From: Xanthomonas theicola
GTDB lineage: Bacteria; Pseudomonadota; Gammaproteobacteria; Xanthomonadales; Xanthomonadaceae
Length of the DNA: 64,000 nucleotides
Assembly: GCF_014236795.1 (NCBI RefSeq)
Contig: NZ_CP049017.1
Span: forward strand, 2,148,001-2,212,000
Direction: 5' to 3'
This document shows, in pieces, positions 37,979 through 47,474 of the stretch. A model generated the notes under the pieces. That model saw nothing but the letters and a program-made list of their open reading frames with translations, was not told the DNA's origin and searched no databases. The translations under genes and the position numbers were made by a program. Numbering within the stretch: the first letter of the stretch is position 1; each line of letters opens with the position of its first letter.

Positions 37979-38928
37979 GAATTCCTGTTCCTGATGCTCA
38001 CGATCGTCGCGATATCGCGCGACAGCGGTGCGTTGTTGCTACCCATGGAGCTGCCTGAATTGACGGTCATGATGATCTTGACCGCGACCACGTTGGACCA
38101 ATCCGAGATGGTGCCGGCTTTTTCATAGGTGTTTTTTTTGGCCTGCAAATACTCGAACTTCAGATTGGAGACGCCTTCTGCGATCTCGTGGGTGGCTACG
38201 CCGCCCGGCCCGAGCACGGTCTGGTAGAGCGATGTACCGCGCGCGTTGTCCGCCACGTACCATTGCACCGCGCGCAACTCGGTCAGTAGCGAATTCATCT
38301 CGTAAGTGTAGTTGTTGGAACCGGCAACACAGGCTCCCGGCAAACGCCCCAGTCGATTGCATGCGTTCAAGGCGCCGCTCGCATATGTCACGCTGGTCCC
38401 GGAGACGCCATTGGCCTGCAGTACTGCAAGCTGCTGCCGATCGCACAGCAGCATGACCGCATTGGCATGCAGATCGGGCGAGGCGGCGCTGAGGGTCAAG
38501 GTCTGGGCCGCGGCGTCGTGCGCGATGACGGTGGCGCCGCCAGTGCCGGCCGACAGGATCTGGACCGCGTCCGTGCCGGCTTTGGAATTGCCGCCCAAAC
38601 TGCCATTGTCGAATCCCCGCAACGGCTGCGCCCAGTTCCTCCACCAGTCAGCCGTCGGATTGGACAACACGTTGACAACCGGCAGCCCGGAGTCGCAGGA
38701 ATTGCCGCCGGCCTCGCGGATGTCGCGCGCCATCATTTCGAAGGCGATACGTGCCGATTCTTGGACCCGACTGAGACCCTCGGTCGTCGTATACGTTTTG
38801 CGATTGGACAGGAAGATACCGATCGCCGCGCCCACCACGAGCAGACCGAGCAGCATCGAGATCATCAACTCGACCAGGTTGAAGCCGGCCTGCCGCGATG
38901 GCGTTTGATGCAGAGAAGGCGTTTTCAC
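37975..38928 (-). CDS. pilW: minor pilin PilW
   Basis: A 317-residue minor pilin with prepilin motif QAGFNLVELMISMLLGLLVV (Glu5 present), followed by LSRVQESARIAFEMMARDIR and a large globular domain. The GTG start at 38928 overlaps the pilV stop as GTGA. It is part of the fimT-pilVWXY1E operon that builds the initiation complex of type IV pili. Confidence 0.92.
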   Translation of the reverse strand: MKTPSLHQTPSRQAGFNLVELMISMLLGLLVVGAAIGIFLSNRKTYTTTEGLSRVQESARIAFEMMARDIREAGGNSCDSGLPVVNVLSNPTADWWRNWAQPLRGFDNGSLGGNSKAGTDAVQILSAGTGGATVIAHDAAAQTLTLSAASPDLHANAVMLLCDRQQLAVLQANGVSGTSVTYASGALNACNRLGRLPGACVAGSNNYTYEMNSLLTELRAVQWYVADNARGTSLYQTVLGPGGVATHEIAEGVSNLKFEYLQAKKNTYEKAGTISDWSNVVAVKIIMTVNSGSSMGSNNAPLSRDIATIVSIRNRNS

Positions 38929-39386
38929 AGTTGCGTCACCGTTCGAATGGTCTGCGTCTGGCCGGCCACTCCGGCCAAGTCCTTGGCACGGCTGTCGTCC
39001 CACTGCACGAGGACCGTGCATTCGCCAACCTTGCAGCCGATGGAACCGCATGCGGTGTCCGCATCCCCGAGCGCTTTTTTCAAGCCATTGATCCACTCGG
39101 CCTGGTCCCGATTGACCAGGGAATCGCCCTGGGGCGCTGCGCACATCAGGCCCGGGGTGTTGTAGCCGCCGACCAGCGCGACATCGCGATTAGCGCGCAT
39201 CGCGTCCAGAATGGTATAGGTCTGCATGATCAGCTGGCTGCGCTGCATTGCGCTTTGATTGTTGCGCAGCGCCGTGGTCTGCATCGCGGCGACGCCCAGC
39301 ATTCCGACTCCGAGTATCAGCACGGAAATCATCACTTCGATGAGGGTGACGCCGGCCATTTTCCTGCGGTCTTGGAATTTTCTCAT
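38925..39386 (-). CDS. pilV: minor pilin PilV
   Basis: A 153-residue pilin with the prepilin motif MAGVTLIEVMISVLILGVGM and then LGVAAMQTTALRNNQSAMQR, the signature of PilV. The ATG at 39386 gives a short leader MRKFQDRRK; a longer frame overlapping fimT is less likely. The stop overlaps the pilW start. Confidence 0.92.
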   Translation of the reverse strand: MRKFQDRRKMAGVTLIEVMISVLILGVGMLGVAAMQTTALRNNQSAMQRSQLIMQTYTILDAMRANRDVALVGGYNTPGLMCAAPQGDSLVNRDQAEWINGLKKALGDADTACGSIGCKVGECTVLVQWDDSRAKDLAGVAGQTQTIRTVTQL

Positions 39387-39400
39387 AGCGTGTCTGCTTT

Positions 39401-39967
39401 TCAAGGAGCGGGCTGAGTCGAACATTTTCCGCCGCTGGACTCAGGTTTGGTGGAAACCCGGCTGCCTCCCGTCATGGAAACGGTGCGCACGTTGTCGGAC
39501 GGGCTGGTCACCGGCATGCAAACGGTGATATCCATCGTAAGCGGCGCACCACTGCTGTCGCGGGCGATGCCATCGGCGCCGAAGGTGAGCTTGTCGTCCA
39601 GCGCATCCAGCACCGCGCTGGAAACCGACAGGCCGGTGCGCAGCGTACTGACCCGCAGCACGGTACCGTCGCGCGCCACCGTCAGCACACGGTTCCAATT
39701 GCCGCCACTGGCGCAGGCGTTGCCATCGTCGCTGCGGCACAGGCTGACCCCTCCGTTCAAACGGATCGCCTCCGAACGCGTCGCTTGCAAGCTGGCGACC
39801 AGTTCATTGGCGGTGCTGGTCAGCCGGCTGCTGCGGATGAGCGTGGCGAAGCTGGGGAGCGCCAGCGCCATGACGATCGCCAGCACAGCCACCGTGACCA
39901 TCAGTTCTACCAAAGTGAATCCGCGCAGCCTCGATCTGGCGAGGCCCCGCCGCTCAGCAACGCACAT
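39401..39967 (-). CDS. fimT: GspH/FimT-family minor pilin
   Basis: A 188-residue protein with prepilin motif RGFTLVELMVTVAVLAIVMA, followed by LIRSSRLTSTANELVASLQA and RSEAIRLNGGVSLCRS, the GspH/FimT domain. It is the first gene of the minor-pilin operon, so the operon promoter should lie in the 156-base gap shared with the divergent kinase gene. Confidence 0.9.
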   Translation of the reverse strand: MCVAERRGLARSRLRGFTLVELMVTVAVLAIVMALALPSFATLIRSSRLTSTANELVASLQATRSEAIRLNGGVSLCRSDDGNACASGGNWNRVLTVARDGTVLRVSTLRTGLSVSSAVLDALDDKLTFGADGIARDSSGAPLTMDITVCMPVTSPSDNVRTVSMTGGSRVSTKPESSGGKCSTQPAP

Positions 39968-40123
39968 ACCGTTTCCCCAGTTTTCCTTGGACGAACGCTA
40001 ACCGGGCGGTCGGCGCGCTGCCAGCGCCGGCCGACGGATGGCGGGAATCGGGGGCCGGACGGAGCGTGCGGCGCGGAGCAGCTGCGGGCATGATGCGCAT
40101 GCCCCTCCCTTTTTTCGCCTTCG

Positions 40124-41155
40124 ATGCCCTACCCCGCCTACTCGAACGACCAGTTGCAAGCGCTCAAACGACCGTCCACTCTCATCTGGATCGTCATGGC
40201 AGGCGAGTGCATCGCCGCCATCTTGGCGCTGACACCGAGCCAGGGTTCGACGGGAGACCGCTGGGTCTACTTCGGGCTGGCGTCGCTCGGCATCCAATGG
40301 GTGGCGCTGCTGACCTTGGCCAGCCTACTGATGCTGCGCCGCGCATTGGCCGGACGCAGCATCCTGCTGACCACCGCCGCCACACTAGGCCTGATGCAGT
40401 TGCTGACCTGGCTGATCAGCGGCGTCATCCTGTCCGCATTCGGTGGCTATTGGCAGCTATCGACCACGACATGGCTGACGCTTTCGCTGCAACTGTCCGG
40501 CATCGCGCTGCTGATCGGCCTGCTCGGCATGGCCGCGCTGAACAACCACATCCGCATCAAGCAGTTGGTCGAGCGCGCCAAGCAGGCGGAGATCGACGCG
40601 CTCACCGCACGCGTGCAACCGCACTTCCTGTTCAATACACTCAACACCGCCGTCATGCTGGTGCAACGCCAACCGCAGCAAGTCGAGCAGATGCTGATGG
40701 ATCTGGCCGATCTGTTCCGCGCCGCGCTGGCCACGCCCGACCTGGTCAGCCTCGGCAACGAAATCGATCTGGCCAAACGCTACCTGGACATCGAGGCCAT
40801 TCGCTTCGGACCGCGCCTGCGCGTGCGTTGGGAACTGCCGTCGCCTCTGCCTCCGGCCAGGATCCTACGCCTCTCGTTGCAACCCCTGGTGGAGAATGCA
40901 GTACACCACGGCATCGAATGTTCGCCCGATGGCGGCGAGATCGGCATCGCCATCACCGAAGTCCGCCATCAGCTGCGGATCGTCGTCAGCAGCCCATTGT
41001 CCCTTGCCGGTTCCGCTCCTCACTTGAATCGCGGACACGGGCTGGGATTGTCGGCTTTGCGAACGCGCCTGGAGAGCATGCAGGGCGCCCTGCTGACCAC
41101 CGGCCAGGAGAACGATGCCTTCGTGGCGAGGATCAGCATCGACCTCAAGCCATGA
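40124..41155 (+). CDS. LytS/AlgZ-type sensor histidine kinase
   Basis: A 343-residue protein with about four hydrophobic segments in residues 20-140, then the His_kinase domain with VQPHFLFNTLNTAVML (phosphorylated His near 163) and an ATPase with LSLQPLVENAVHHGIE and RGHGLGLSALRTRLE. It is divergent from the minor-pilin operon. Proteins of this type pair with LytR-type regulators such as AlgR, which controls this pilin operon in Pseudomonas. No AlgR gene lies in the window, so a link to pili is inferred. Confidence 0.85.
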   Translation: MPYPAYSNDQLQALKRPSTLIWIVMAGECIAAILALTPSQGSTGDRWVYFGLASLGIQWVALLTLASLLMLRRALAGRSILLTTAATLGLMQLLTWLISGVILSAFGGYWQLSTTTWLTLSLQLSGIALLIGLLGMAALNNHIRIKQLVERAKQAEIDALTARVQPHFLFNTLNTAVMLVQRQPQQVEQMLMDLADLFRAALATPDLVSLGNEIDLAKRYLDIEAIRFGPRLRVRWELPSPLPPARILRLSLQPLVENAVHHGIECSPDGGEIGIAITEVRHQLRIVVSSPLSLAGSAPHLNRGHGLGLSALRTRLESMQGALLTTGQENDAFVARISIDLKP

Positions 41156-42533
41156 CCCGATAGCACGGCCGGTACTCGCCGGAGATCTTCATCCGGCGCT
41201 GCTCGACGAATGCGCGCAGCAAGGCGTCCAGGGCCTGCATCATGTCCGCGTCGCCATGAATCTCGAATGGGCCGTACTGCTCGATGCGGCGCATGCCATC
41301 CTCCTTGACGTTGCCGGCGACGATGCCGGAGAAGGCGCGGCGCAGATCCGCGGCCAGCGCGTGCGGTGGGCGTCCGTGGTGCAGGTCGAGCGCCGCCATC
41401 GCTTCGTGGGTGGGCGCGAACGGGCGCTGGTACTCCAGCGGAATGTCCACCGACCAGTTGAAGTAGAACGCGTCCTTGTGCTCCTTGCGATGCGCGCGTA
41501 CCTGCTGGATGCCGTCGGCCATCTTGCGGGCCACCGCGACCGGGTCGCCGACGACGATCTCATAGCGCGAGGTCGCCGCCTCGCCCAGGGTCAGACGCAG
41601 GAAGCGGTCGATCTGCGCGAAGTACGGAGCGGCGACGGTCGGGCCGGTGAGGATCAGCGGGAACGGCAGGCCGCGGTTCTCCTCGCGCAGCAGGATGCCG
41701 AGCAGGTACAGGATCTCCTCGGCGGTGCCGACCCCGCCGGGGAACACGACGATGCCGTGGCCGATGCGGACGAAGGCCTCCAGGCGCTTCTCGATGTCCG
41801 GCATGATGATCAGGTGGTTGACGATCGGATTCGGCGACTCGGCGGCGATGATGCCGGGCTCGGTGACGCCGATATAGCGGTTGTCGTGTTTGCGCTGCTT
41901 GGCGTGGGCGATGGTGGCGCCCTTCATCGGCCCCTTCATCGCGCCCGGGCCGCAGCCGGTGCAGATGTCCAGCCCGCGCAGGCCCAGCTCGTAGCCGACC
42001 TGCTTGGTGTACAGATATTCGTCGCGCGAGATCGAATGGCCGCCCCAGCACACCACGAGCCCGGGATCGGTCGGCTGCAGGATGCGAGCGTTGCGCAACT
42101 GCCCGAACACGGCATTGGTGATGCCTGCGCTGGATTCCAGGTCGGCGGCCGAATCCGGCCCCAGCTCGATGGCCATGTAGGCCAGGTCGCGTACCACGGC
42201 GAACAGCAGTTCGGCCACGCCGTGGATGAGCGCGCCGTCGACGAACGCCATCGCCGGCGCGTTGCGCAGATCGATACGCACGCCGCGGTCGCGCTGGACG
42301 ACCTGGATGTCGAAGTCGGGGTACAGATCGCGCGCGGCGCGCGGGTCGTCGGACGCGCTGCCGCTGGTCAGCACCGCCAGTGCGCAGCGCCGCAGCAGCT
42401 CGTGCAGGCCGCCGCTGGAGGCATCGCGCAGACGCGCCACTTCCGCGGGCGAGAGGATGTCCAGGCTGCCGCGCGGGTAGATCCACGCATCCACCGCCGG
42501 CAGCGCCCGCGCTGCCGTATTGCTGATCGTCAT
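41145..42533 (-). CDS. ppnN: pyrimidine/purine nucleotide 5'-monophosphate nucleosidase
   Basis: PpnN cleaves nucleotides to the base and ribose 5-phosphate and is controlled by (p)ppGpp. The 462-residue product has the LOG-family motif VFPGGVGTAEEILYLLGILL, plus GLDICTGCGPGAMKGPMKGA and the flanking domains that give PpnN its length. The start MTISNTAARALPAVDAW was chosen over a longer frame. It converges with the kinase gene, the two overlapping by 11 bases at their ends. Confidence 0.92.
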   Translation of the reverse strand: MTISNTAARALPAVDAWIYPRGSLDILSPAEVARLRDASSGGLHELLRRCALAVLTSGSASDDPRAARDLYPDFDIQVVQRDRGVRIDLRNAPAMAFVDGALIHGVAELLFAVVRDLAYMAIELGPDSAADLESSAGITNAVFGQLRNARILQPTDPGLVVCWGGHSISRDEYLYTKQVGYELGLRGLDICTGCGPGAMKGPMKGATIAHAKQRKHDNRYIGVTEPGIIAAESPNPIVNHLIIMPDIEKRLEAFVRIGHGIVVFPGGVGTAEEILYLLGILLREENRGLPFPLILTGPTVAAPYFAQIDRFLRLTLGEAATSRYEIVVGDPVAVARKMADGIQQVRAHRKEHKDAFYFNWSVDIPLEYQRPFAPTHEAMAALDLHHGRPPHALAADLRRAFSGIVAGNVKEDGMRRIEQYGPFEIHGDADMMQALDALLRAFVEQRRMKISGEYRPCYRVMA

Positions 42534-42579
42534 ATCCGGATTCTTGGCGTTGTCGTCGGCCGGAGACTTTAGCGTCAGC

Positions 42580-42617
42580 CCATGCAAAAGAAAACGGCCG
42601 GGTCGCCGCGGCCGCTT
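42580..42617 (-). terminator. terminator of the TonB-dependent receptor gene
   Basis: Past the receptor stop, the minus strand reads GCGGCCGCGGCGACCCGGCCGTTTTC, a GC-rich stem with short loop followed by TTTTCTTTT. It lies between the receptor gene and ppnN. Confidence 0.6.
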
Positions 42618-42644
42618 TCCCGTGTCGCTGCGGTTGCGCCGGAA

Positions 42645-45600
42645 TCAGAACTGATAACGGAAGCCGACCTGCAGCGACCAGCGCGAGATGCCCTTATCGT
42701 CGTATACGCTCAGGCTGTCGGGCGTATTGAAGCGGTACACGTACTTGCCAGTGGCAGGATCGATGCCACCGTACTCGGCGATGCCGCGCATCCCCGGGAA
42801 CGCCACTTCTTCCACCTGGCCCCATTTCTTGTTGAGCAGGTTGCCGACGTTCATCACATCGACCCACAGCGAGGCCTTGTTGCCGGCGAAGAAGCCGGGC
42901 AGCTCCTGCTCGATGTGCAGATCGAACTGGTCGACCCACGGGTCGCGCGCGGCGTTGCGCTCGGCCACCTGGCCGCGGTGCGCCTTCAGGTACTCGTTGC
43001 CTTCGACGTACTTCCAGAACGCGGCCTCCTCCGCCGCCGAGCCGAACTTCACGTCGCCCGGGCCGGCCGGGATGTACAGCAGGTCGTTCAGGCGACCGTC
43101 GCCGTTGGCGTCGTTGTCGAACACGTAGCTGTAGGGCCGGCCGCTGCGGCCCTGGTAGACCAGGCCGACCTTGGTGCTGTAGTCGCCGAAGAACGCGTGC
43201 TTCCACTGCAGCGTCGCCAGGAAACTGTTCTTGATCTCGTAGGAAGAGGTCGCATTGACCTGCTCGTTGGCCTGGAACACCGCGGCGTTGCCCAACTGCG
43301 AGCTGGAGGTCGAATTGGTCAGCGGGCTGACCTCGTCGGCGTTAGTGTAGGTGTAGTACAGCCCCCACGACCAGTCGCTGTCGTTGAACGGCTTGTTCAG
43401 GCCGACGGTCATGCTCTGGCTGCCGCCCTTGCTGGTGGAACGGGCGATGATCGCGTCGTTGTAGGCGCGCAGGCGGTTGGCGCGGGCCTCCACCGACACT
43501 CCACTGGGCTGCGCGCCGTTGACGTTCCAACTGGCCGGGTTGCGGCCGGGGGCGTTCCAGTAGATGGCGCGGCCGTCCTGGCCGAGCGCCGTCGCCGCGC
43601 CCAGATTCAGCTGCTGGTAGTAGATCGCCTCCTCCACCGAGGTGACCACGGTCTCGATCGAGCCGACGATGCCGTACCACGGCAGTTCGGTGTCGAACGC
43701 CAGGTTGGCCTTCCACACCGACGGCTGGCCCAGGTCCTTGTCGACGAAATCCACCGATTGGCTGGCGCCGACCCGACCCACCGGCTGATTGTTTACATCG
43801 GGGGTGAAGCGGATGCCGCCGGTGGCGACCGCCGCGGCGCTGGGGAAGTTGTAGTCGGTGTAGGCCAGGCCGGTGTTGGAATACGGGTTGGACAGCCACA
43901 CCGAGGCCGCGGCGCCCTGGAACAGGCCCACGCCGCCGCGCAGTTGGGTCGGGCGCTCGGCGTCGAAGGTGTAGTTGAAGCCGAAGCGCGGCTCGAACAG
44001 GCCGTTGCCGTCGATGGTGGCGTCGTTGCGCACGCCGAACGCCGCCGAGGCGGCCGCGTTGAACTGCGGGCTGTCCTTCACCATCGGCTCGTCGTAGCGC
44101 ACGCCGAAGGTCAGGGTCAGGTTGTTGTCGACCGCCCAGGTGTCCTGCACGAACAGGCCGAGGTTGCGGATGCCCCACTTCGCGGCGATGTCGTCGATGC
44201 TGCCGGAATTGGGATCGGAATAGCGGTAGGCGCTGGGACGGTTGTTGCGGTAGTCATCGATCGAATTGAAGGTGTAGGAACCGAACACGCGCTGCGCGAA
44301 CAGGTTGTTGATGTCGTTGTCTTCGTAGTCGAAGCCGAACTTCAGCGTGTGCGCGTCCAGGAACAGGTTGCCGGCGAAGAACCCATTCCAGGTCTTGGTG
44401 CGCAACGCGTTGGCCTGGGTGCTCTGCTCGGTGCCGAAATTGACGAAGCTGTTGCCGACACGCACGGCGACCGCCGGCAACCGCGACGCCGGGTTGCGCA
44501 CCGCCGAGTAGTCGCGGTATGACACCTTGGCTTCGGTCGAGAACGCCTCGGTCCAGTCGCTGAACAGCTGGCCGCTGTAGGTTTCCAGATCGAAGTCGCG
44601 CACGTAGTGGTAGGAGTTCAGCGCCAGCCCCGAGGAACTGAAGCCGTTCAAGTTGGCGGTGCTCTGCTCGGACTTGCCGTAGCGCAGCGAGGCGCGGTGC
44701 TTGTCGCTGATGTTCCAGTCCAGCTTGACGCCCTTTTCTTCCGAGTCGGAGTTCAATGCCGGCAGCGCCAGCGTGCCTGGATCGAAGCCGTAGACGTTCC
44801 TGGAGATAGCGACGACTTGGTCGACCTGGGCCTGGGTGATGTTGACGATGTTGCTGGCGCCCGAACCGATCGGGCCGAAGTCCGAAGCACCGGTGAACAG
44901 GCCCTTGCCCTCGTACTTCTCGTAGTTGACGAAGAAGAACAGCGTGTCCTTGACGAGCGGGCCGCCCAAAGTCAGGCCGTAGGTGCTCTCGCTGTCGAAC
45001 AGCTTGGGACGCACATCATTGCGGTTCTTGCCGGACCAGTCGTTGTCGCGGTAGGTGCCGTAGACCGAACCGTGGAACGCGTTGGTGCCGGACTTGGTGA
45101 CCGCATTGATCACGCCGCCGGTGCCGCCGCTGATGCTGACGTCGTAGTTGGCGACGTCGACCGAGATTTCGTCGATCACGTCCATGGAGAACGGCTGGCG
45201 CGGCGTCGGCAGGCTGTTGGATTCCAGGCCGAAGGCGTCGTTGGTGCTGATGCCGTCGACGCGGATGGCGTTGTAGCGCGGATTCTGCCCGCCCACCGAG
45301 ATCTCGTTGCGCGACTTGTCGGTCTGCGACACGCGTGGATCCAGGCGCACGTAATCCTGCAGATTGCGGTTGATCGAGGGCAGCGATTCGATGTCCTCGC
45401 GGGTCACGTTGGTGCCGGTGCCCATCTTGTTGGCGCTGAACACCGCCGAGCCGCCGCTGCCGGCGATCGCCTGCACGGTGCCGAGAGTGGAAACGTCGGC
45501 GCCCAGCGTGGCGTCGACTTCGTTCACCTTGTCCAGGTTGAGGTAGACCCCTTCGCGGGTCGTGGTGCCGCCGGAACCGCTGATGACGATGGTGTACGGA

Positions 45601-45842
45601 CCGCCGACGCGCAGACCGCGCGCGTTGTATCGGCCGCTGGCATCGGTGACGGCGCGGCCGACGGTGCCGGATTCGACATGGGTGATCGTCACTTCCGCGT
45701 TCGGGACCGGCTGGCCGCCGGCTCCCACCACCACGCCGGCGACGCCGGCGGAGGTGCTCTGCGCGAACACTGGCGCGGCGGAGAGTGCGGCGAGGAGGCC
45801 AAGGGCGAGCTTGGACATCCGGAGACGGCTGGATTGGATCAT
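42645..45842 (-). CDS. Oar-like TonB-dependent outer-membrane receptor
   Basis: A 1065-residue outer-membrane protein. It has a signal peptide (LALGLLAALSAAPVFAQ), a carboxypeptidase-like regulatory domain (residues about 25-110, PVPNAEVTITHVESGTVGRA and GRYNARGLRVGGPYTIVI), a plug (about 120-230), and a long barrel ending in LQVGFRYQF, the terminal aromatic signal for outer-membrane insertion. It resembles the Oar family, which is expanded in xanthomonads; the substrate is unknown, and many of these take up plant-derived compounds or peptides. The ATG at 45842 starts MIQSSRLRMSKLAL. Confidence 0.9.
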   Translation of the reverse strand: MIQSSRLRMSKLALGLLAALSAAPVFAQSTSAGVAGVVVGAGGQPVPNAEVTITHVESGTVGRAVTDASGRYNARGLRVGGPYTIVISGSGGTTTREGVYLNLDKVNEVDATLGADVSTLGTVQAIAGSGGSAVFSANKMGTGTNVTREDIESLPSINRNLQDYVRLDPRVSQTDKSRNEISVGGQNPRYNAIRVDGISTNDAFGLESNSLPTPRQPFSMDVIDEISVDVANYDVSISGGTGGVINAVTKSGTNAFHGSVYGTYRDNDWSGKNRNDVRPKLFDSESTYGLTLGGPLVKDTLFFFVNYEKYEGKGLFTGASDFGPIGSGASNIVNITQAQVDQVVAISRNVYGFDPGTLALPALNSDSEEKGVKLDWNISDKHRASLRYGKSEQSTANLNGFSSSGLALNSYHYVRDFDLETYSGQLFSDWTEAFSTEAKVSYRDYSAVRNPASRLPAVAVRVGNSFVNFGTEQSTQANALRTKTWNGFFAGNLFLDAHTLKFGFDYEDNDINNLFAQRVFGSYTFNSIDDYRNNRPSAYRYSDPNSGSIDDIAAKWGIRNLGLFVQDTWAVDNNLTLTFGVRYDEPMVKDSPQFNAAASAAFGVRNDATIDGNGLFEPRFGFNYTFDAERPTQLRGGVGLFQGAAASVWLSNPYSNTGLAYTDYNFPSAAAVATGGIRFTPDVNNQPVGRVGASQSVDFVDKDLGQPSVWKANLAFDTELPWYGIVGSIETVVTSVEEAIYYQQLNLGAATALGQDGRAIYWNAPGRNPASWNVNGAQPSGVSVEARANRLRAYNDAIIARSTSKGGSQSMTVGLNKPFNDSDWSWGLYYTYTNADEVSPLTNSTSSSQLGNAAVFQANEQVNATSSYEIKNSFLATLQWKHAFFGDYSTKVGLVYQGRSGRPYSYVFDNDANGDGRLNDLLYIPAGPGDVKFGSAAEEAAFWKYVEGNEYLKAHRGQVAERNAARDPWVDQFDLHIEQELPGFFAGNKASLWVDVMNVGNLLNKKWGQVEEVAFPGMRGIAEYGGIDPATGKYVYRFNTPDSLSVYDDKGISRWSLQVGFRYQF

Positions 45843-46137
45843 GGCGATGGACTCAATGGGAAGTTGACGAAATGCGCATATGCCAACCGTGCCAGCGAGC
45901 GCACGGCAGCGGAATGACGTCCGTTGGCTCTTGCTGGCCCCCGCAAGAGTTAACGAGAGATTAACATCATAGAGGCGCTTCGTTGCCGAAAAGTGACAGC
46001 CATGCTCCAACGAACATAGGGCGATCCATGTCGCAGTTCTCGGCGATAGCGGCCGCCTTTCCGGATCGGTGCGAATGCAGGGCGCGTACGGTTTCCAGGC
46101 CCACCTCGCGCATCGCCGGCCACGCCGACGCGGCGGC

Positions 46138-46737
46138 TCAACCGGGGACCGGCAATTTCAGGTAGACGCTGATCCCGTCCAGGAACATCTGCACCGAGAT
46201 CGCGACCAGCAGCATGCCCATCAGCCGTTCGACCGCGGTCAGCACGCGCATGCCCAGCAGCTTGTACAGCAGAGTGCCGGAGAACAGCAGCGCCGAGGTG
46301 CCGAGCCAGGCCAGGATCAGCGCCAGGCTCCATTCGCCCAGGCGCGTGGGCTCGTTGCTGCCCATCAGCATCACCGCAGCCATGCCCGAGGGCCCGGCCA
46401 CCAGTGGGATCGCCAGCGGCACGATGAACGGTTCGCCGTCGGGAATCTCGCCCATCAGCCCTTCCGGTCGCGGGAAGATCATGCGGATGCCGATCAGGAA
46501 CAGCACGATGCCGCCGGCGATCGCCACCGATTCCTGGCGCAGGTGCATCACGTCCAGCGCGTACTTGCCGCCCCACAGGAACGCCATCAGCACGCCCAGC
46601 GCGATCAGCAGTTCGCGCGCCAGCACCACGCGCTGGCGCTTGGCCGGCAGCGGCTTGAGCACGCTGAGGAACACCGGGATGTTGCCCAGCGGATCGAGGA
46701 TCAAGAACAGCAGCAGCGCCGCCGACAGGATGGTCAT
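46138..46737 (-). CDS. MarC-family inner-membrane protein
   Basis: A 199-residue protein with six hydrophobic segments. FLILDPLGNIPVFLSVL at the N-terminus, AGGIVLFLIGIRMIFP and VPLAIPLVAGPSGMAAVML are the MarC/YhgN signature regions. Function is not settled. Its ATG overlaps the stop of the SDR gene upstream as ATGA. Confidence 0.88.
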   Translation of the reverse strand: MTILSAALLLFLILDPLGNIPVFLSVLKPLPAKRQRVVLARELLIALGVLMAFLWGGKYALDVMHLRQESVAIAGGIVLFLIGIRMIFPRPEGLMGEIPDGEPFIVPLAIPLVAGPSGMAAVMLMGSNEPTRLGEWSLALILAWLGTSALLFSGTLLYKLLGMRVLTAVERLMGMLLVAISVQMFLDGISVYLKLPVPG

Positions 46738-47474
46738 GCCAGAGGATTCCAGATCGCGCCGCGGTGCGCGGCGCCGGCGGGCGAGAGCAGTTCCACGCAG
46801 GCGGCGGCATAGCGTGCCGGATCGCGCGCGTCGAGGTCTTCCTGATGGGTGTAGGCGCGGGCGCGCAGCGCGGTGCGCATCGGCCCGGGTTGCAGCCCGG
46901 CCACGCGTACCGCCGACGCGGCCAGTTCGCCGTGCAGGGTCGCCAGCAGGCCGCGGCGGCCATGCTGGGCCGCACCGTAGCCGCCCCAATAGGCCTGGCC
47001 GACGCGCGCCGGGTCGTCGAGCGCAAACACGATCGCCGCGTCCGGCGCCTGCTTCAGCAGCGGCAGGCAGCCCTGGGTCAGCCAGGCCGCTGCGGTCAGG
47101 TTGACGTGGATGGCGCGCGCGAACTGCGCCGGGTCGGCATGCTCGAGCGGAGTCAGGCCGGCGAAATCGGCGGCACAGTGCAGCAGCCCGTCCAGCCGTC
47201 CGAGTTCGGCGTGCACCCGTTCGGCCAGCGTCGCGTAGTCCTGCGGCGTGGCGCCGAGCAGGTCCAGCGGATACAGCAGCGGCTGCGCGCCGCTTGCGGC
47301 GATCGCGTCGTAGACCCGGTTCAGCCGCGCCGGCTTGTGTCCGAGCAGCAGCACCGTGGCGCCGGCCTGGGCGCAGGCCAGCGCCGCGGCGCTGCCCAGC
47401 CCGCCGGCGGCGCCGCTCACCAGCACCACGCGCTGCGCCAGCACGCCCGCGTGCGTTGCCGCTGCGGCTGTCAC
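46734..47474 (-). CDS. short-chain dehydrogenase/reductase, YciK-like
   Basis: A 246-residue Rossmann-fold protein with VLVSGAAGGLGSAAALACAQ near the start (NAD(P)-binding Gly-rich loop), GHKPARLNRVYDAIAAS, and DGLLHCAADFAGLTPLE. The expected catalytic YxxxK is replaced by a GGYGAAQHGR segment with Gln in place of Lys, so the active site may be altered. The GTG start overlaps the grxD stop as GTGA. A function as a reductase is inferred, with the missing Lys a caution. Confidence 0.8.
   Translation of the reverse strand: MTAAAATHAGVLAQRVVLVSGAAGGLGSAAALACAQAGATVLLLGHKPARLNRVYDAIAASGAQPLLYPLDLLGATPQDYATLAERVHAELGRLDGLLHCAADFAGLTPLEHADPAQFARAIHVNLTAAAWLTQGCLPLLKQAPDAAIVFALDDPARVGQAYWGGYGAAQHGRRGLLATLHGELAASAVRVAGLQPGPMRTALRARAYTHQEDLDARDPARYAAACVELLSPAGAAHRGAIWNPLA

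Noticed and set aside
42582..45917. Long plus-strand frames (646 and 436 codons) opposite the TonB-dependent receptor
   Set aside because: Antisense shadows of the receptor, Val/Gly/Arg-rich with no domain.
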